Below, in pieces: positions 1 to 8,311 of a DNA stretch of 15,244 nucleotides. The notes beneath the pieces are model-generated. The model was not told where the DNA came from and did no database searches. It saw only the letters and a list, made by a program, of their open reading frames with translations. Origin of the DNA: Rhizobium leguminosarum (GTDB lineage Bacteria; Pseudomonadota; Alphaproteobacteria; Rhizobiales; Rhizobiaceae); the NCBI RefSeq assembly GCF_001652265.1, contig NZ_LWBS01000470.1, positions 1-15,244 of the forward strand. Reading direction: 5' to 3'. The stretch's first letter is position 1. Each line of letters starts with the position of its first letter. Position numbers and translations under genes: made by a program.

Positions 1-287
1 GGAGTCGTTGCCAACTTCGCATGTTCGGGTAGGGAACGACCGATGGAACGGTCGGTTTCGTAAAGTTCACATCACGTGTTCTCCTCTCGAAACAGAGATT
101 CATGCGACTTTCAGGTCGCACTCCGGCTTCAAGGACATCGCGGCCCCTCCAATTTTCCCAACGCCGCAAGCGGCACAGAGAAAATCGGTTCCTCCGCTCG
201 CCGCAGGGCGGCCGCGTTCCGCGGTCCCTGACCCCTCACGGACTACGGTGCCGACACCTTTCGTCAGAAAACGAAAAGGAGACTCTG
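1..287. other. Leader without a supported gene, upstream of the 288-602 gene
   Basis: I find no gene here that I trust. Open frames exist on both strands, but none has a ribosome site plus recognisable protein content. Visible structure is limited to short inverted repeats: a 6-bp stem at 37-54 (arms CGACCG and CGGTCG, 6-base loop, followed by GTTTCG), a 5-bp stem at 212-224 (CCGCG, TTC, CGCGG), and a 6-bp stem at 259-276 (TTTCGT and ACGAAA) whose right arm runs into the AAAAGGAG ribosome site of the next gene. The first could be the terminator of a gene off the left edge, but it has no long T run. Confidence 0.5.
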
Positions 288-602
288 ATGACAAAGCATC
301 AATTCGCTCGTGTGGTGGAAGAAGATCAGAAGCGGCCGGATCAACAGCCGGATTGGCTTGAACGACTGCGCCGAAATTTCGATGCGGAAGTGCATCTTCC
401 CGCCGATATCTCGCGGGAGTTTCTGTCTGCAGCGCTGCTTTGGGCAGTCGACAACAAGGTCGATTTCGGTTTGTTCCACGAGGCCAGCGAGATCATCATT
501 GCGCACTTCGGCGGTGATGAGATCTACCTCCCGTCGCGGTGGTCCGACAAACGATGGCACATCGGCCTTGAGGACAAAGAGCCTTTCGATCCGAGCGACT
601 GA
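288..602 (+). CDS. Small acidic protein of unknown function
   Basis: A 104-residue protein starting at ATG 288, chosen because AAAAGGAG lies about 7 bases upstream. The frame stays open further upstream, but that part has no ribosome site and a low-complexity, arginine-rich translation typical of non-coding GC-rich DNA. The protein is rich in acidic residues and tryptophan (PDWLERL near residue 22, a RWSDKRWHIGLED stretch near the C terminus). It has no signal peptide, membrane segment or motif I can name. It is probably a soluble cytoplasmic protein. A strong hairpin terminator follows its stop by six bases, so it looks like a monocistronic unit read away from the nuclease gene. I do not recognise the family and assign no function. 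Confidence 0.75.
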   Translation: MTKHQFARVVEEDQKRPDQQPDWLERLRRNFDAEVHLPADISREFLSAALLWAVDNKVDFGLFHEASEIIIAHFGGDEIYLPSRWSDKRWHIGLEDKEPFDPSD

Positions 603-607
603 GGTCG

Positions 608-637
608 AGACCAGAGGCCGCTTGTCGCCTCTGGTCT
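608..637 (+). terminator. Intrinsic terminator after the 288-602 gene
   Basis: A perfect 11-bp inverted repeat (AGACCAGAGGC at 608-618, GCCTCTGGTCT at 627-637) with an 8-base loop, followed by TTTG. It starts six bases after the TGA stop at 600-602. The T run is short, but the stem is long and GC-rich. Confidence 0.8.
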
Positions 638-685
638 TTGCCTATTCACATGAGCCCCTCCAGCCGGATCGACCGAGCGGAGCGG

Positions 686-802
686 CTATGAAAGGGGGGC
701 TCTGCCGCCCCTCTCAATCTCACCCCATGAAGGAAGGGCAATGCCCCTCCTTCAAACTTCCTCCCATGGAGAAAGGGGACGGTTCCCTCCTCCCTTTCCC
801 CA
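686..802. repeat. Three tandem 39-bp hairpin-forming repeat units
   Basis: Units start at 686 (CTATG), 725 (CCATG) and 764 (CCATG), exactly 39 bases apart. Each has the same plan: C-Y-ATG, a purine-rich GGG run, a short turn, then a C/T-rich run. The middle unit is close to a perfect palindrome (GAAGGAAGGGCA then TGCCCCTCCTTC, one mismatch). The first pairs GGGGC with GCCCC; the third pairs less well. Sequence between units has diverged while the plan and the spacing are kept. The block lies between the terminator of the 288-602 gene and the stop of the convergent nuclease gene. It resembles the GC-rich intergenic palindromes common in rhizobial genomes; that family placement is inference. 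Confidence 0.6.
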
Positions 803-844
803 AGCCCCTATCCCTCTCCCGTGCAGGGAAGGTGATGATGGCTG

Positions 845-1432
845 TCACCCGCCCTGGCACCAGCCGTGTCGGGCACCATCCCATGATCGGGCAAGCCCTT
901 CCTTGATCAAGGCATCGCCCAGCGAATTGCCTGCACGAAATACGGTTCGCAGTTTGCGTCCATATTTGTCTTCGTCACGGAACCCGGCCGCTAGCGAGAA
1001 TTTTCCAGCGTTGAGCAGCGTCAGCAGGCGGGATTTTGCCGCCTCACCCTTTATCCGTTCCGCCTCGCACCGGGGCGGGCTGAGTTCAGGCGTATCGATG
1101 TCGGCGATGCGGATTTTCTCGCCGTTGAACCAGAATGTGTCGCCGTCGACGACGCAGTTTGCTCGATGGCTTCCGTCGCAGATCGAAAATGCGGTCGACA
1201 ATGAATCCGTCGTCGGTTTCTTGGCCAAAGTGGCGAGATCGGGGAGAACGTCGGCGCCGCCATAGGCAAGCCAACCCCCAACAGCAATGATTACGGTGCA
1301 TAGAACTGCCGTCGAGCGTTTACGCCATCTGTTCCGCCCAGATCTCAGCAGTCCTCCACCCGCGCGCTGCCGGTCCCGACCGCCTCCGGCCTTCGGCGGC
1401 TTTCTAAACGGAATCACATTTGATTTCGCCAC
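845..1432 (-). CDS. Membrane-anchored thermonuclease-like (SNase family) protein
   Basis: A 195-residue protein with a GTG start at 1432 preceded by GAGGGG about 9 bases upstream. Residues 1-38 are basic, a membrane segment spans about 40-58, and a staphylococcal-nuclease-like domain fills about 83-195. All the key SNase residues can be placed: D98 in VVDGDTF, R108 and D113-T114-P115-E116 in RIADIDTPE, and R159 in DKYGRKL. This predicts a Ca-dependent phosphodiesterase acting outside the cytoplasmic membrane, held there by the N-terminal anchor. It lies downstream of traG on the same strand but about 300 bases away, so shared transcription is uncertain. Nucleases of this family often accompany conjugation genes; the role here (entry, DNA processing or scavenging) is not shown by sequence. 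Confidence 0.85.
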   Translation of the reverse strand: MAKSNVIPFRKPPKAGGGRDRQRAGGGLLRSGRNRWRKRSTAVLCTVIIAVGGWLAYGGADVLPDLATLAKKPTTDSLSTAFSICDGSHRANCVVDGDTFWFNGEKIRIADIDTPELSPPRCEAERIKGEAAKSRLLTLLNAGKFSLAAGFRDEDKYGRKLRTVFRAGNSLGDALIKEGLARSWDGARHGWCQGG

Positions 1433-1731
1433 TTTCCGATCCCCTCGTTTCGCCTCAGCCTATGTCGGACCCGGTTTCATCTGCGTTTACGGAGGAGCTT
1501 GGCTCCGGGCTGCGGTGTGGCCTGCAAAATGGTGAGCGACGGGCGGGGGCAGTCGATCCCGCCTCCCCTTCGGGCCACTATGTTGAGGCTCCTGCGGCTG
1601 CCCTGTTTCCCACCCATCGCACGACGAGAATTCCCGAAATCTCGCCCGTCGGGCGTCGCTATGCTGATTTCTCCGATACTCTTCATTTTTCTGGATCAGC
1701 CTTGCTCGGTTGCACCGCGCGCCGGCTTGGA
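1433..1731. other. Gap between traG and the nuclease gene
   Basis: About 300 bases with no gene I can support. A minus-strand frame of 69 codons (1477-1686) has a poor ribosome site and no recognisable content. Structure seen: a CGCCCG-T-CGGGCG palindrome at 1643-1655 shortly downstream of the traG stop, and the arms CGAGA/TCTCG around 1625-1645. Neither is followed by a T run on the minus strand, so I do not call a terminator. Confidence 0.5.
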
Positions 1732-3666
1732 TCATGCAGACTTTGGCGTATCCCCGATCATGTGAAACCTGTTCGTGCCGACGCATGCCTTCATGTCGTC
1801 GCGCCGGAACCAGATGGCTCGTCCGCATCGGAGCGGCGCGTTTCCTGCGGTGAAGACGATCTGTTCGTCGGCACGTATGCGCAGAACTTCATGGGGCTGA
1901 ATGAGTGGTCTGGCAGCGAGCTGCTTCGAGTGTGTCCGCGATGATCCCTTTGCCTGGAAACTCCGGCTCACCTGGTCGATCTCGACCGTGGTCATGCCGC
2001 AGCGTCGGGAGATGTAATCGGCGGTTTCGGGATCATTGATCGCGGCAAACGAAATCCAGCTGGCACTCTCGAACCACTTACTTGCCGCGTCGCGGCCGCC
2101 ATAGGTTTCGCGCATCTGGCCTATCGACTGATAGATCATCGTGAGCGTGATGCCGTATTTGCGACCGGCATCGCGCGCCGTCTCTATGATCCGCATGTAG
2201 CCGAGGCGCGCGACCTCATCGAGGAGAAACAGGGCGCGCCCCTTGATCTGTCCGTCGCGATTGTAGATCGCATTCAGAAACGAGCCGATGATGACGCGCG
2301 CAAGACCGGAATGGGTCTCCAATGTCTTGAGGTCTATGTTGATGAAGACGTCCGTATTGCCGGCCGCGATCTCGTTGGTCGCGAACTTCTTTCCCGATAC
2401 TAGCGCCGCGTAGTTCGGATAGGAAAGCCAGTGTGTTTCCTTGACCGCGTTGGCGTAGACGCCGGAGAAAGTTTCCGGCGTCATGTTGACGAAGGCTGCG
2501 ACGTTTTCCTTCACAAAATCCGAGCCCGAATTGTCGTAGATGTCTTGCAGCCGCTTGCGCAATGTCGGCTCAGGTTCCGATAGATTCATGCGTACCTGCC
2601 GAAGCGTCTGGTCGTGCCCGTCCGTGTGACCGGACAGGCAGACATCGGCGATCAGCGCTGTCAGCAGTTGCAGCGCCGATGCGCGAAAGAAGTCGTCACG
2701 GACACCACGCACGCCTCCACCGTCGCTCATGATCCATGAGGCGACCGAGGCAATATCCTCTTCCTTCGTCCCGCCGAAACGACCGACCCAGTCCAGCACG
2801 TTAAAACCGATGTCAGGCTTCCTTGGATCGAGGACGAATACATCCCTCCCGGCTCCGCCGCGATGCACGGAGACCATCGGTGCGACCTCGTTCGAAGGAT
2901 CGAGCACGATCAGCGTGCCGCTCCATTTGAGCGCCGTCGGGATCGTCACCGACGTCGTCTTGAAGCCACCGGAACCGGCAAAGACGATCCCGTGCGACGA
3001 GCCGAACGAGCCATCGAAGCACAGCAACGGCGACTTGCCGCCGGCGCCCCACGTCTCAGCGCTGTCGGCGCGAAACGCTTGGCTCCCGACACTGTCCTTG
3101 TCGACCCGATAGCGCTCGCCGATGACGATACCACCGGCATCGGGAAACAGCTTTGCTGCTTCCGTCAGTTTCATCCAATCCGCTTCGCCATGGAGCGCCC
3201 GCTTGCCCTGAATGCGCTTCGGCTCGGCCCTTGCGAATGCCGCATTGCCGACGAGCGCGACGCGGAGTGCGAAGCAGGCACATAATAGCGCCGCACTCGC
3301 TCCGATCGACGTTGCCGGATCGAGAAAGGCCAAGACTGTCTTGTCGGCGGGTACCGTTTTCATGAAAGAGGAAAGGCGCATTGTTTCGCGGACTGCTGCG
3401 ACCAGGATTGTCCCACTCGATCCCACGACGACGCCCCAACCTGCCTGCTTGATGTTGATCGAGCCGGCACTCGCGAACAGCAACAGAACTCCGATCGCCG
3501 CACCGGCGACATAGGGCAATGCGATGCCCGCCCGCCCCCATGCCAGTCGCGCGGCCTCGGTTTTACCGAAACCGGAAAGCCACTGCTCGATCCCGGTCAT
3601 TCCGATGACGACCAGGATCATCAACGCCGCAGGCATGACGGCGAGCGCAATCCTATTGATCGTCAT
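1732..3666 (-). CDS. traG: TraG, VirD4-type conjugation coupling protein (ATPase)
   Basis: TraG links the relaxase-DNA complex at oriT to the mating channel and uses ATP to move it; it sits in the inner membrane with a large cytoplasmic ATPase domain. The 644-residue product has hydrophobic segments at about 7-25, 47-68, 76-92 and 118-140, a Walker A motif GSGGFKTT at 231-238 (K236), and a Walker B motif LFLLDEVA ending in D483-E484. Length and motifs match Ti-plasmid TraG. The start at ATG 3666 is chosen over an earlier in-frame codon because it gives the family N terminus (MTINRIAL) and overlaps the end of traD by 14 bases, implying translational coupling. It is the last gene of traC-traD-traG. 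No truncation or missing catalytic residue is seen. Confidence 0.97.
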   Translation of the reverse strand: MTINRIALAVMPAALMILVVIGMTGIEQWLSGFGKTEAARLAWGRAGIALPYVAGAAIGVLLLFASAGSINIKQAGWGVVVGSSGTILVAAVRETMRLSSFMKTVPADKTVLAFLDPATSIGASAALLCACFALRVALVGNAAFARAEPKRIQGKRALHGEADWMKLTEAAKLFPDAGGIVIGERYRVDKDSVGSQAFRADSAETWGAGGKSPLLCFDGSFGSSHGIVFAGSGGFKTTSVTIPTALKWSGTLIVLDPSNEVAPMVSVHRGGAGRDVFVLDPRKPDIGFNVLDWVGRFGGTKEEDIASVASWIMSDGGGVRGVRDDFFRASALQLLTALIADVCLSGHTDGHDQTLRQVRMNLSEPEPTLRKRLQDIYDNSGSDFVKENVAAFVNMTPETFSGVYANAVKETHWLSYPNYAALVSGKKFATNEIAAGNTDVFINIDLKTLETHSGLARVIIGSFLNAIYNRDGQIKGRALFLLDEVARLGYMRIIETARDAGRKYGITLTMIYQSIGQMRETYGGRDAASKWFESASWISFAAINDPETADYISRRCGMTTVEIDQVSRSFQAKGSSRTHSKQLAARPLIQPHEVLRIRADEQIVFTAGNAPLRCGRAIWFRRDDMKACVGTNRFHMIGDTPKSA

Positions 3667-3868
3667 TGCCGAAGGCCTCCACGCCGATTGCCGTGAGCCT
3701 GGACCGCTCAGTATCGTCACTCTTGACGCGGCGCACTGCATCGACCAGCGCGCCCAGCAACAGCGCTCGCTTCTCGTAGCGCAGACCGGCCTTGACGATC
3801 AGTCCGCCGAGCTCGATCTTTTCCCGCGTGTCCTTCTTGCGGGCGTCGGATGTCATCGTCCTCGCCAT
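3653..3868 (-). CDS. traD: TraD, small DNA-transfer accessory protein
   Basis: A 71-residue basic protein, the size of Ti-plasmid TraD, with a highly charged N terminus ([16 protein letters not shown]) followed by an amphipathic stretch ([23 protein letters not shown]). In this family it is a DNA-transfer protein thought to help relaxosome assembly at oriT; the exact biochemical role is not established by sequence. It starts four bases after the traC stop and its last codons overlap the traG start, so the three genes form one tight operon. The position between traC and traG is itself strong support for identity. Confidence 0.93.
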   Translation of the reverse strand: MARTMTSDARKKDTREKIELGGLIVKAGLRYEKRALLLGALVDAVRRVKSDDTERSRLTAIGVEAFGNDDQ

Positions 3869-3872
3869 GCGT

Positions 3873-4166
3873 TCAAGCCTCGCCAGCGCTGCCCGCGCCC
3901 GCGCCAGACGTGACCGGCGCGGTTTGCTGCGAGACGACGGCTGCCCCTCCCCTTTCTTTTCCGGCCGTAGCGCCCTGCCCTCCGCGAAATCGCTTGGTCA
4001 GTTGCTCAAACGCTGCCTGAAGCTCCGCCTCGTCGATCTCGATCTCGCCAAGGCCCGCCTTGAGCGCGATCCGGCCGATGCGTTCCGCTTCCCGGGTCTC
4101 GGCGATCTTGAGCTGTTCCTGCAGCTTGGCGATTTCGTCGCGAAGTTTCGCGGATGGCTTCTTCAT
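3873..4166 (-). CDS. traC: TraC, relaxosome accessory protein
   Basis: A 97-residue protein starting at ATG 4166 with GGGAG about 11 bases upstream. Residues 1-30 look coiled-coil-like ([19 protein letters not shown]), the middle is the conserved block [22 protein letters not shown] at about 35-55, and the last 30 residues are a low-complexity G/A/S/T tail. This matches TraC of Ti-type plasmids, a DNA-processing accessory needed with TraA at oriT. It is the first gene of the minus-strand operon and faces traA across the oriT region. The same frame is open for 200 more codons upstream, but that would run across oriT and into traA and is rejected. Confidence 0.93.
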   Translation of the reverse strand: MKKPSAKLRDEIAKLQEQLKIAETREAERIGRIALKAGLGEIEIDEAELQAAFEQLTKRFRGGQGATAGKERGGAAVVSQQTAPVTSGAGAGSAGEA

Positions 4167-4220
4167 GTCCGTCTGTCTCCCTGGGTGCGAAAGCTTGTCT
4201 TTCGAACCCAGTTTTTCCGA

Positions 4221-4244
4221 ACAGAGTGCGGAACGCACTACTGT
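4221..4244. promoter_or_regulatory. Palindromic candidate operator between traC and oriT
   Basis: Arms AGTGCG (4225-4230) and CGCACT (4234-4239) around GAA, with outer arms ACAG and CTGT that pair if one base (4240) is skipped. The GTGC...GCAC halves resemble the Ti tra box recognised by TraR, but the spacing between GTGC and GCAC is five bases instead of six, so TraR binding is only a suggestion. The site is 55-80 bases upstream of the traC start and about 180 upstream of traA, where TraR boxes lie in relatives. TACAAT at 4251-4256 could be a plus-strand -10 element. Confidence 0.4.
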
Positions 4245-4310
4245 GAATCCTACAATCGCCAAGGGCGATGCTTTCGGGAATGATCCCGGCCGTTCCGAAG
4301 GAGCGGCTTC

Positions 4311-4343
4311 CAAGGGCGCAATTATACGTCGCCGGCGCGACGT
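4311..4343 (-). other. oriT: oriT core: nic-like sequence and flanking hairpin
   Basis: Read on the minus strand this gives an inverted repeat ACGTCGC-4-GCGACGT (4326-4343), then TATAATTGCGCCCTTG (4311-4326). Hairpin followed by a T-rich stretch and TGCGCCC is the layout of the RSF1010/R1162 and Ti-plasmid oriT, where MOBQ-type relaxases nick inside the GCGCCC core. The location between divergent traC and traA is the standard one for Ti-type plasmids. Further short inverted repeats at 4188-4204 (CGAAAG/CTTTCG) and about 4275-4288 (CGGGA/TCCCG) may be binding sites for TraC, TraD or TraA. The exact cut position cannot be read from sequence. Confidence 0.88.
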
Positions 4344-4421
4344 GTTGCTGAGAGAGCCTGGTGGGGCCGCCGCTCCCGACGAACCCTTTGATTTCGTTCG
4401 CAACCGGGAGGGAATTCCGCC

Positions 4422-7400
4422 GTGGCCGTTCCCCATTTCTCCGTCAGTGTCGTCGGCCGTGGATCCGGCCGCAGCGCCGTGCTGTCGGCGGCCTACCGGC
4501 ACTGCGCCAAGATGGAGTTCGAGCGGGAAGCCCGGACGATCGACTACACCCGCAAGCAAGGCCTCCTGCACGAGGAGTTCGTCATTCCGGCAGACTCGCC
4601 CGAATGGCTGCGTTCGATGATTGCCGATCGTTCGGTCGCCGGCGCATCCGAGGCCTTCTGGAACAAGGTGGAGGGTTTCGAAAAGCGCTCCGATGCCCAG
4701 CTTGCCAGGGATGTCACCATCGCGCTGCCAATAGAGCTGACGGCCACGCAGAACATTGCGCTGGTCCGGGATTTCGTGGAGCGGCACATCACGTCAAAGG
4801 GTATGGTCGCGGACTGGGTCTATCACGACGCCCCCGGCAATCCTCACGTCCACCTCATGACCACGTTGCGCCCGCTGACCGAAGATGGCTTTGGTTCGAA
4901 GAAGGTTGCGGTCCTCGGCCCGGACGGCAAGCCGGTCCGCAATGATGCCGGCAAGATCGTCTATGAGCTTTGGGTCGGCAGCACTGAGGATTTCAATGCG
5001 TTTCGCGACGGCTGGTTTGCCTGCCAGAATAGGCATCTGGCGCTTGCCGGCCTCGATATCCGCATCGATGGCCGTTCCTTCGAAAAGCAGGGTATCGACC
5101 TCGAGCCAACCATTCACCTCGGCGTCGGCGCCAAAGCCATCGAGCGCAAGGCCGAGCAATCCGACCACAAGTCGGAGACCTCGACTCCCAAACTCGAACG
5201 CATCGAGCTTCAGGAGGAGCGCCGCAGCGAGAACGCCCGCCGCATCCAGCGCCGTCCGGAGATCGTGCTCGACCTGATCACGCGGGAGAAGAGCGTCTTC
5301 GACGAACGCGATGTTGCGAAGGTGTTGTATCGCTATATCGACGATGTCCTTCTGTTCCAAAGTCTGATGGTCCGCATTTTGCGAAGTCCGGAAGCGCTCC
5401 GGCTCGAACGCGAGCGGATCAACTTTGCGACAGGTATTCGGACACCCGCGAAGTACACGACGCGCGAGATGATCCGGCTTGAAGCTGAGATGGCCAATCG
5501 CGCGATTTGGCTCTCTGGTCGCGCCTCCCATGGCGTCCGTGAGGCGGTGCTGGAGGCGACCTTTGCGCGCCATTCCCATCTGTCGTATGAGCAGCGAACG
5601 GCGATCGAGCATGTCGCCGGGGCCTCGCGGATTGCCGCTGTCATCGGCCGCGCCGGCGCCGGCAAGACGACGATGATGAAGGCGGCGCGCGAGGCGTGGG
5701 AAGCGGCCGGCTATCGTGTCGTCGGCGGCGCCTTGGCGGGCAAAGCGGCCGAGGGATTGGAGAAGGAAGCGGGCATCCAATCGCGCACGCTGTCGTCGTG
5801 GGAACTGCGCTGGAATCAGGGCCGTAACCAGCTCGACCACAAGACGGTCTTCGTGCTGGACGAGGCGGGCATGGTATCGTCGCGGCAGATGGCGGTGTTG
5901 GTCGAAACCGTAACCAAGGCCGGTGCCAAGCTCGTCCTTGTCGGCGATCCGGAACAGCTCCAACCGATCGAAGCGGGCGCCGCCTTCCGCGCCACTGCCG
6001 ATCGCATCGGCTATGCAGAACTCGAGACGATCTATCGCCAGCGCCAGCAATGGATGCGCGATGCCTCGCTCGATCTAGCTCGTGGCAATGTCCGCAAGGC
6101 TGTCGATACCTACACCGCTCATGGGCGAATGATTGGTTTGAGACTAAAGGACGAAGCGGTCGAAAGTCTGATCGCAGCTTGGGACCGCGACTACGAGCCT
6201 TCGAAGACCAGCCTGATCCTCGCACACCTTCGCCGCGACGTCCGGATGCTCAACGATATGGCGCGCGCCAAGCTGATCGAACGCGGCGTCGTCGCAGACG
6301 GATTTGCGTTCAAGACCGAGGACGGAACCCGCATGTTCGCGGCCGGCGACCAGATCGTGTTCCTCAAGAACGAGGGCAGCCTTGGCGTCAAGAACGGCAT
6401 GCTCGCAAAGGTGCTTGAAGCCGCTCCTGGCCGGATTGTTGTGGAGGTTGGTGACGGCGAGCACCGCCGCCAGGTCATGATCGAGCAGCGCTTCTACAAC
6501 AATCTCGATCACGGCTATGCAACGACGATCCACAAGAGCCAGGGCGCGACCGTCGACCGGGTGAAGGTGCTTGCTTCCCTCTCTTTGGACCGGCATCTCA
6601 CCTATGTCGCCATGACGCGCCATCGTGAGGATCTCGCCGTCTATTTCGGCAGTCGCTCCTTCGCGAAATCCGGCGGCCTCGTCCTGATCCTGTCGCGCCG
6701 AAACGCCAAGGAGACGACCCTCGATTACGAGAAGGCGTCGTTCTACGGCCAAGCCTTGCGCTTTGCCGAGGCGCGTGGCCTGCACCTCATGAATGTCGCC
6801 CGCACGATCGCTCGCGATCGGCTCGAATGGACCGTCCGGCAGAAACAAAAGCTCGCCGATCTCGGCGCACGTCTTGCCGCCATCGGTGCGGCACTTGGAC
6901 TGGTCCGCGGCAGCAACAAACACTCCATCCCGGACACAATCAAGGAGGCCAAGCCCATGGTATCAGGTATCACCACCTTCCCGAAATCGCTTGAGCGGGC
7001 TGTCGAGGACAAGCTCGCCGCCGATCCCGGCCTCAAGAAACAATGGGAGGACGTCTCGACCCGCTTCCAGCTCGTCTACGCGAAGCCGGAAGCTGCCTTC
7101 AAGGCGATCAATGTCGATACCATGTTGAAGGACCAGTCGGTCGCGCAGTCCACCCTGGCAAGGATTGCCGAGGAGCCAGAGAGCTTTGGCGCGCTGAAGG
7201 GCAAGACCGGTCTTCTCGCGAGCCGTGGCGACAAGCAGGACCGGGAAAAAGCGCTCGCCAATGTGCCGGCGCTCGCCCGAAATCTTGAACGGTACCTCCG
7301 TGAACGGGCCGAGGCCGAATTGAAACACCAGACAGAGGAGCGCGCAGTCCGTCTGAAGGTTTCGGTCGATATCCCGGCGCTATCTTCAGCCGCCAAGCAA

Positions 7401-7748
7401 ACGCTCGAACGCGTGCGCGATGCGATCGATCGCAACGATCTTCCAGCCGGCCTCGAGTATGCGCTGGCCGACAAGATGGTGAAAGCCGAACTCGAAGGAT
7501 TTGCCAAGGCTGTGTCCGAGCGTTTCGGGGAACGGACATTCTTGCCTTTGGCCGCGAAAGACACGAGTGGCAAGACCTTCGAGACCGTCACATCGGGCAT
7601 GACGGCTGGCCAGAAGGCCGAGGTCCAGTCCGCGTGGAATTCCATGCGCACGGTCCAGCAACTTGGCTCTCATGAGCGTACTACCGAAGCGCTGAAGCAG
7701 GCCGAGACGCTGCGTCAGACGAAGAACCAGGGGCTCTCGCTGAAATGA
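4422..7748 (+). CDS. traA: TraA, MOBQ relaxase with helicase domain
   Basis: An 1108-residue protein that nicks oriT, stays bound to the DNA 5' end and unwinds the transferred strand. The GTG start at 4422 has GGGAGG about 9 bases upstream and gives the family N terminus [16 protein letters not shown]. Relaxase domain: Y25 fits the catalytic tyrosine of MOBQ enzymes, and NPHVHLM supplies the metal-binding H142 and H144. Helicase domain (RecD/TraI-like): Walker A GRAGAGKT at 409-416 (K415), Walker B with D480-E481, [10 protein letters not shown] near 699-708 and [10 protein letters not shown] after it. Residues from about 845 onward are a charged helical tail typical of this family. The stop overlaps the traF start by four bases (ATGA). 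No frameshift is seen. It is the first gene of traA-traF-traB-traH. Confidence 0.97.
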   Translation: MAVPHFSVSVVGRGSGRSAVLSAAYRHCAKMEFEREARTIDYTRKQGLLHEEFVIPADSPEWLRSMIADRSVAGASEAFWNKVEGFEKRSDAQLARDVTIALPIELTATQNIALVRDFVERHITSKGMVADWVYHDAPGNPHVHLMTTLRPLTEDGFGSKKVAVLGPDGKPVRNDAGKIVYELWVGSTEDFNAFRDGWFACQNRHLALAGLDIRIDGRSFEKQGIDLEPTIHLGVGAKAIERKAEQSDHKSETSTPKLERIELQEERRSENARRIQRRPEIVLDLITREKSVFDERDVAKVLYRYIDDVLLFQSLMVRILRSPEALRLERERINFATGIRTPAKYTTREMIRLEAEMANRAIWLSGRASHGVREAVLEATFARHSHLSYEQRTAIEHVAGASRIAAVIGRAGAGKTTMMKAAREAWEAAGYRVVGGALAGKAAEGLEKEAGIQSRTLSSWELRWNQGRNQLDHKTVFVLDEAGMVSSRQMAVLVETVTKAGAKLVLVGDPEQLQPIEAGAAFRATADRIGYAELETIYRQRQQWMRDASLDLARGNVRKAVDTYTAHGRMIGLRLKDEAVESLIAAWDRDYEPSKTSLILAHLRRDVRMLNDMARAKLIERGVVADGFAFKTEDGTRMFAAGDQIVFLKNEGSLGVKNGMLAKVLEAAPGRIVVEVGDGEHRRQVMIEQRFYNNLDHGYATTIHKSQGATVDRVKVLASLSLDRHLTYVAMTRHREDLAVYFGSRSFAKSGGLVLILSRRNAKETTLDYEKASFYGQALRFAEARGLHLMNVARTIARDRLEWTVRQKQKLADLGARLAAIGAALGLVRGSNKHSIPDTIKEAKPMVSGITTFPKSLERAVEDKLAADPGLKKQWEDVSTRFQLVYAKPEAAFKAINVDTMLKDQSVAQSTLARIAEEPESFGALKGKTGLLASRGDKQDREKALANVPALARNLERYLRERAEAELKHQTEERAVRLKVSVDIPALSSAAKQTLERVRDAIDRNDLPAGLEYALADKMVKAELEGFAKAVSERFGERTFLPLAAKDTSGKTFETVTSGMTAGQKAEVQSAWNSMRTVQQLGSHERTTEALKQAETLRQTKNQGLSLK

Positions 7749-8311
7749 CCGCGGGAGCTGGAACGCGGCGGGCGATGACCGCACAACAACGACGAGCGGC
7801 TGGAATCATTTTTATGGCCGCATTGGTGGTCATACTGGCGATCGGCACCGGCCTCGCCGGCGGCTACCGCATCAATCTGACGCCGAGCGAGCCACTCGGC
7901 GTATGGCGTATCGTTCCGCTCCATCGCCCCGTTGCTGTCAATGATCTGGTGTTCATCTGCCCACCGGCTACCGCGGAAATGCGGGAGGCACGAGCGCGTG
8001 GCTATTTTCGTTCTGGTTTCTGCCCGGGCGGCGTCGCGCCGCTGATCAAGACGGTGATTGCCGTTGCAGGACAAAATGTCGAAATCGGCGTCAGCGTGAG
8101 CGTGGATGGGTGGAGGGTTTCCTCTTCCAGTCTCGCACTACGAGATGGAAAAGGCCGGCCGTTGACGCCGTTTACGAGTGGCATCGTACCGCCGGATTCT
8201 ATCTTCCTGCATTCCGCGTTCCCAGGCTCCTACGACTCCCGATATTTTGGCCCAGTGCCGATCTCCGGCATTCTCGGGCTGGCGCAGGAGGTGTTCACCT
8301 ATGTCCCGTGA
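7745..8311 (+). CDS. traF: TraF, signal-peptidase-like pilin maturation protease
   Basis: A 188-residue S26-family protein. RP4 TraF cuts and cyclises the TrbC pilin, and this one should do the same at the periplasmic face of the inner membrane. A membrane segment spans about residues 20-40. The catalytic serine is S48 in [11 protein letters not shown], the lysine is K102 in [11 protein letters not shown], and box E is DSRYFGPVP at 164-172. All expected residues are present. It starts at the ATG overlapping the traA stop; a second ATG ten codons in is also possible. Its stop lies 11 bases inside traB. Its substrate TrbC would be encoded in the trb operon, outside this window. Confidence 0.93.
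   Translation: MTAGAGTRRAMTAQQRRAAGIIFMAALVVILAIGTGLAGGYRINLTPSEPLGVWRIVPLHRPVAVNDLVFICPPATAEMREARARGYFRSGFCPGGVAPLIKTVIAVAGQNVEIGVSVSVDGWRVSSSSLALRDGKGRPLTPFTSGIVPPDSIFLHSAFPGSYDSRYFGPVPISGILGLAQEVFTYVP

Noticed and set aside
686..802. CRISPR array
   Set aside because: The units are diverged hairpins placed back to back, with no conserved repeat alternating with unique spacers, and no cas genes are present.
310..906. Plus-strand 198-codon frame that includes a repeated peptide (MKGG, MKEG, MEKG)
   Set aside because: Its first part is a shifted frame of the 288-602 gene and it reads straight through a strong terminator. The peptide repeat is explained by the 39-bp DNA repeat having a length divisible by three.
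1477..1686. Minus-strand 69-codon frame between traG and the nuclease gene
   Set aside because: Weak ribosome site, arginine-rich shadow-like composition and no recognisable family.
3873..4787. Extended traC of 304 codons
   Set aside because: It would cross oriT and overlap the start of traA. ATG 4166 has a ribosome site and gives the family length and N terminus.
4794..6050. Long minus-strand open frame (418 codons) inside traA
   Set aside because: It lies antisense to the catalytic part of traA, where the motifs are unambiguous. It is a by-product of GC-rich codon use; so is the frame at 6144-6923.
8178..8300. Upstream extension of TraB
   Set aside because: It lies inside traF in another frame. 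The ATG at 8301 has a ribosome site and a typical hydrophobic N terminus.
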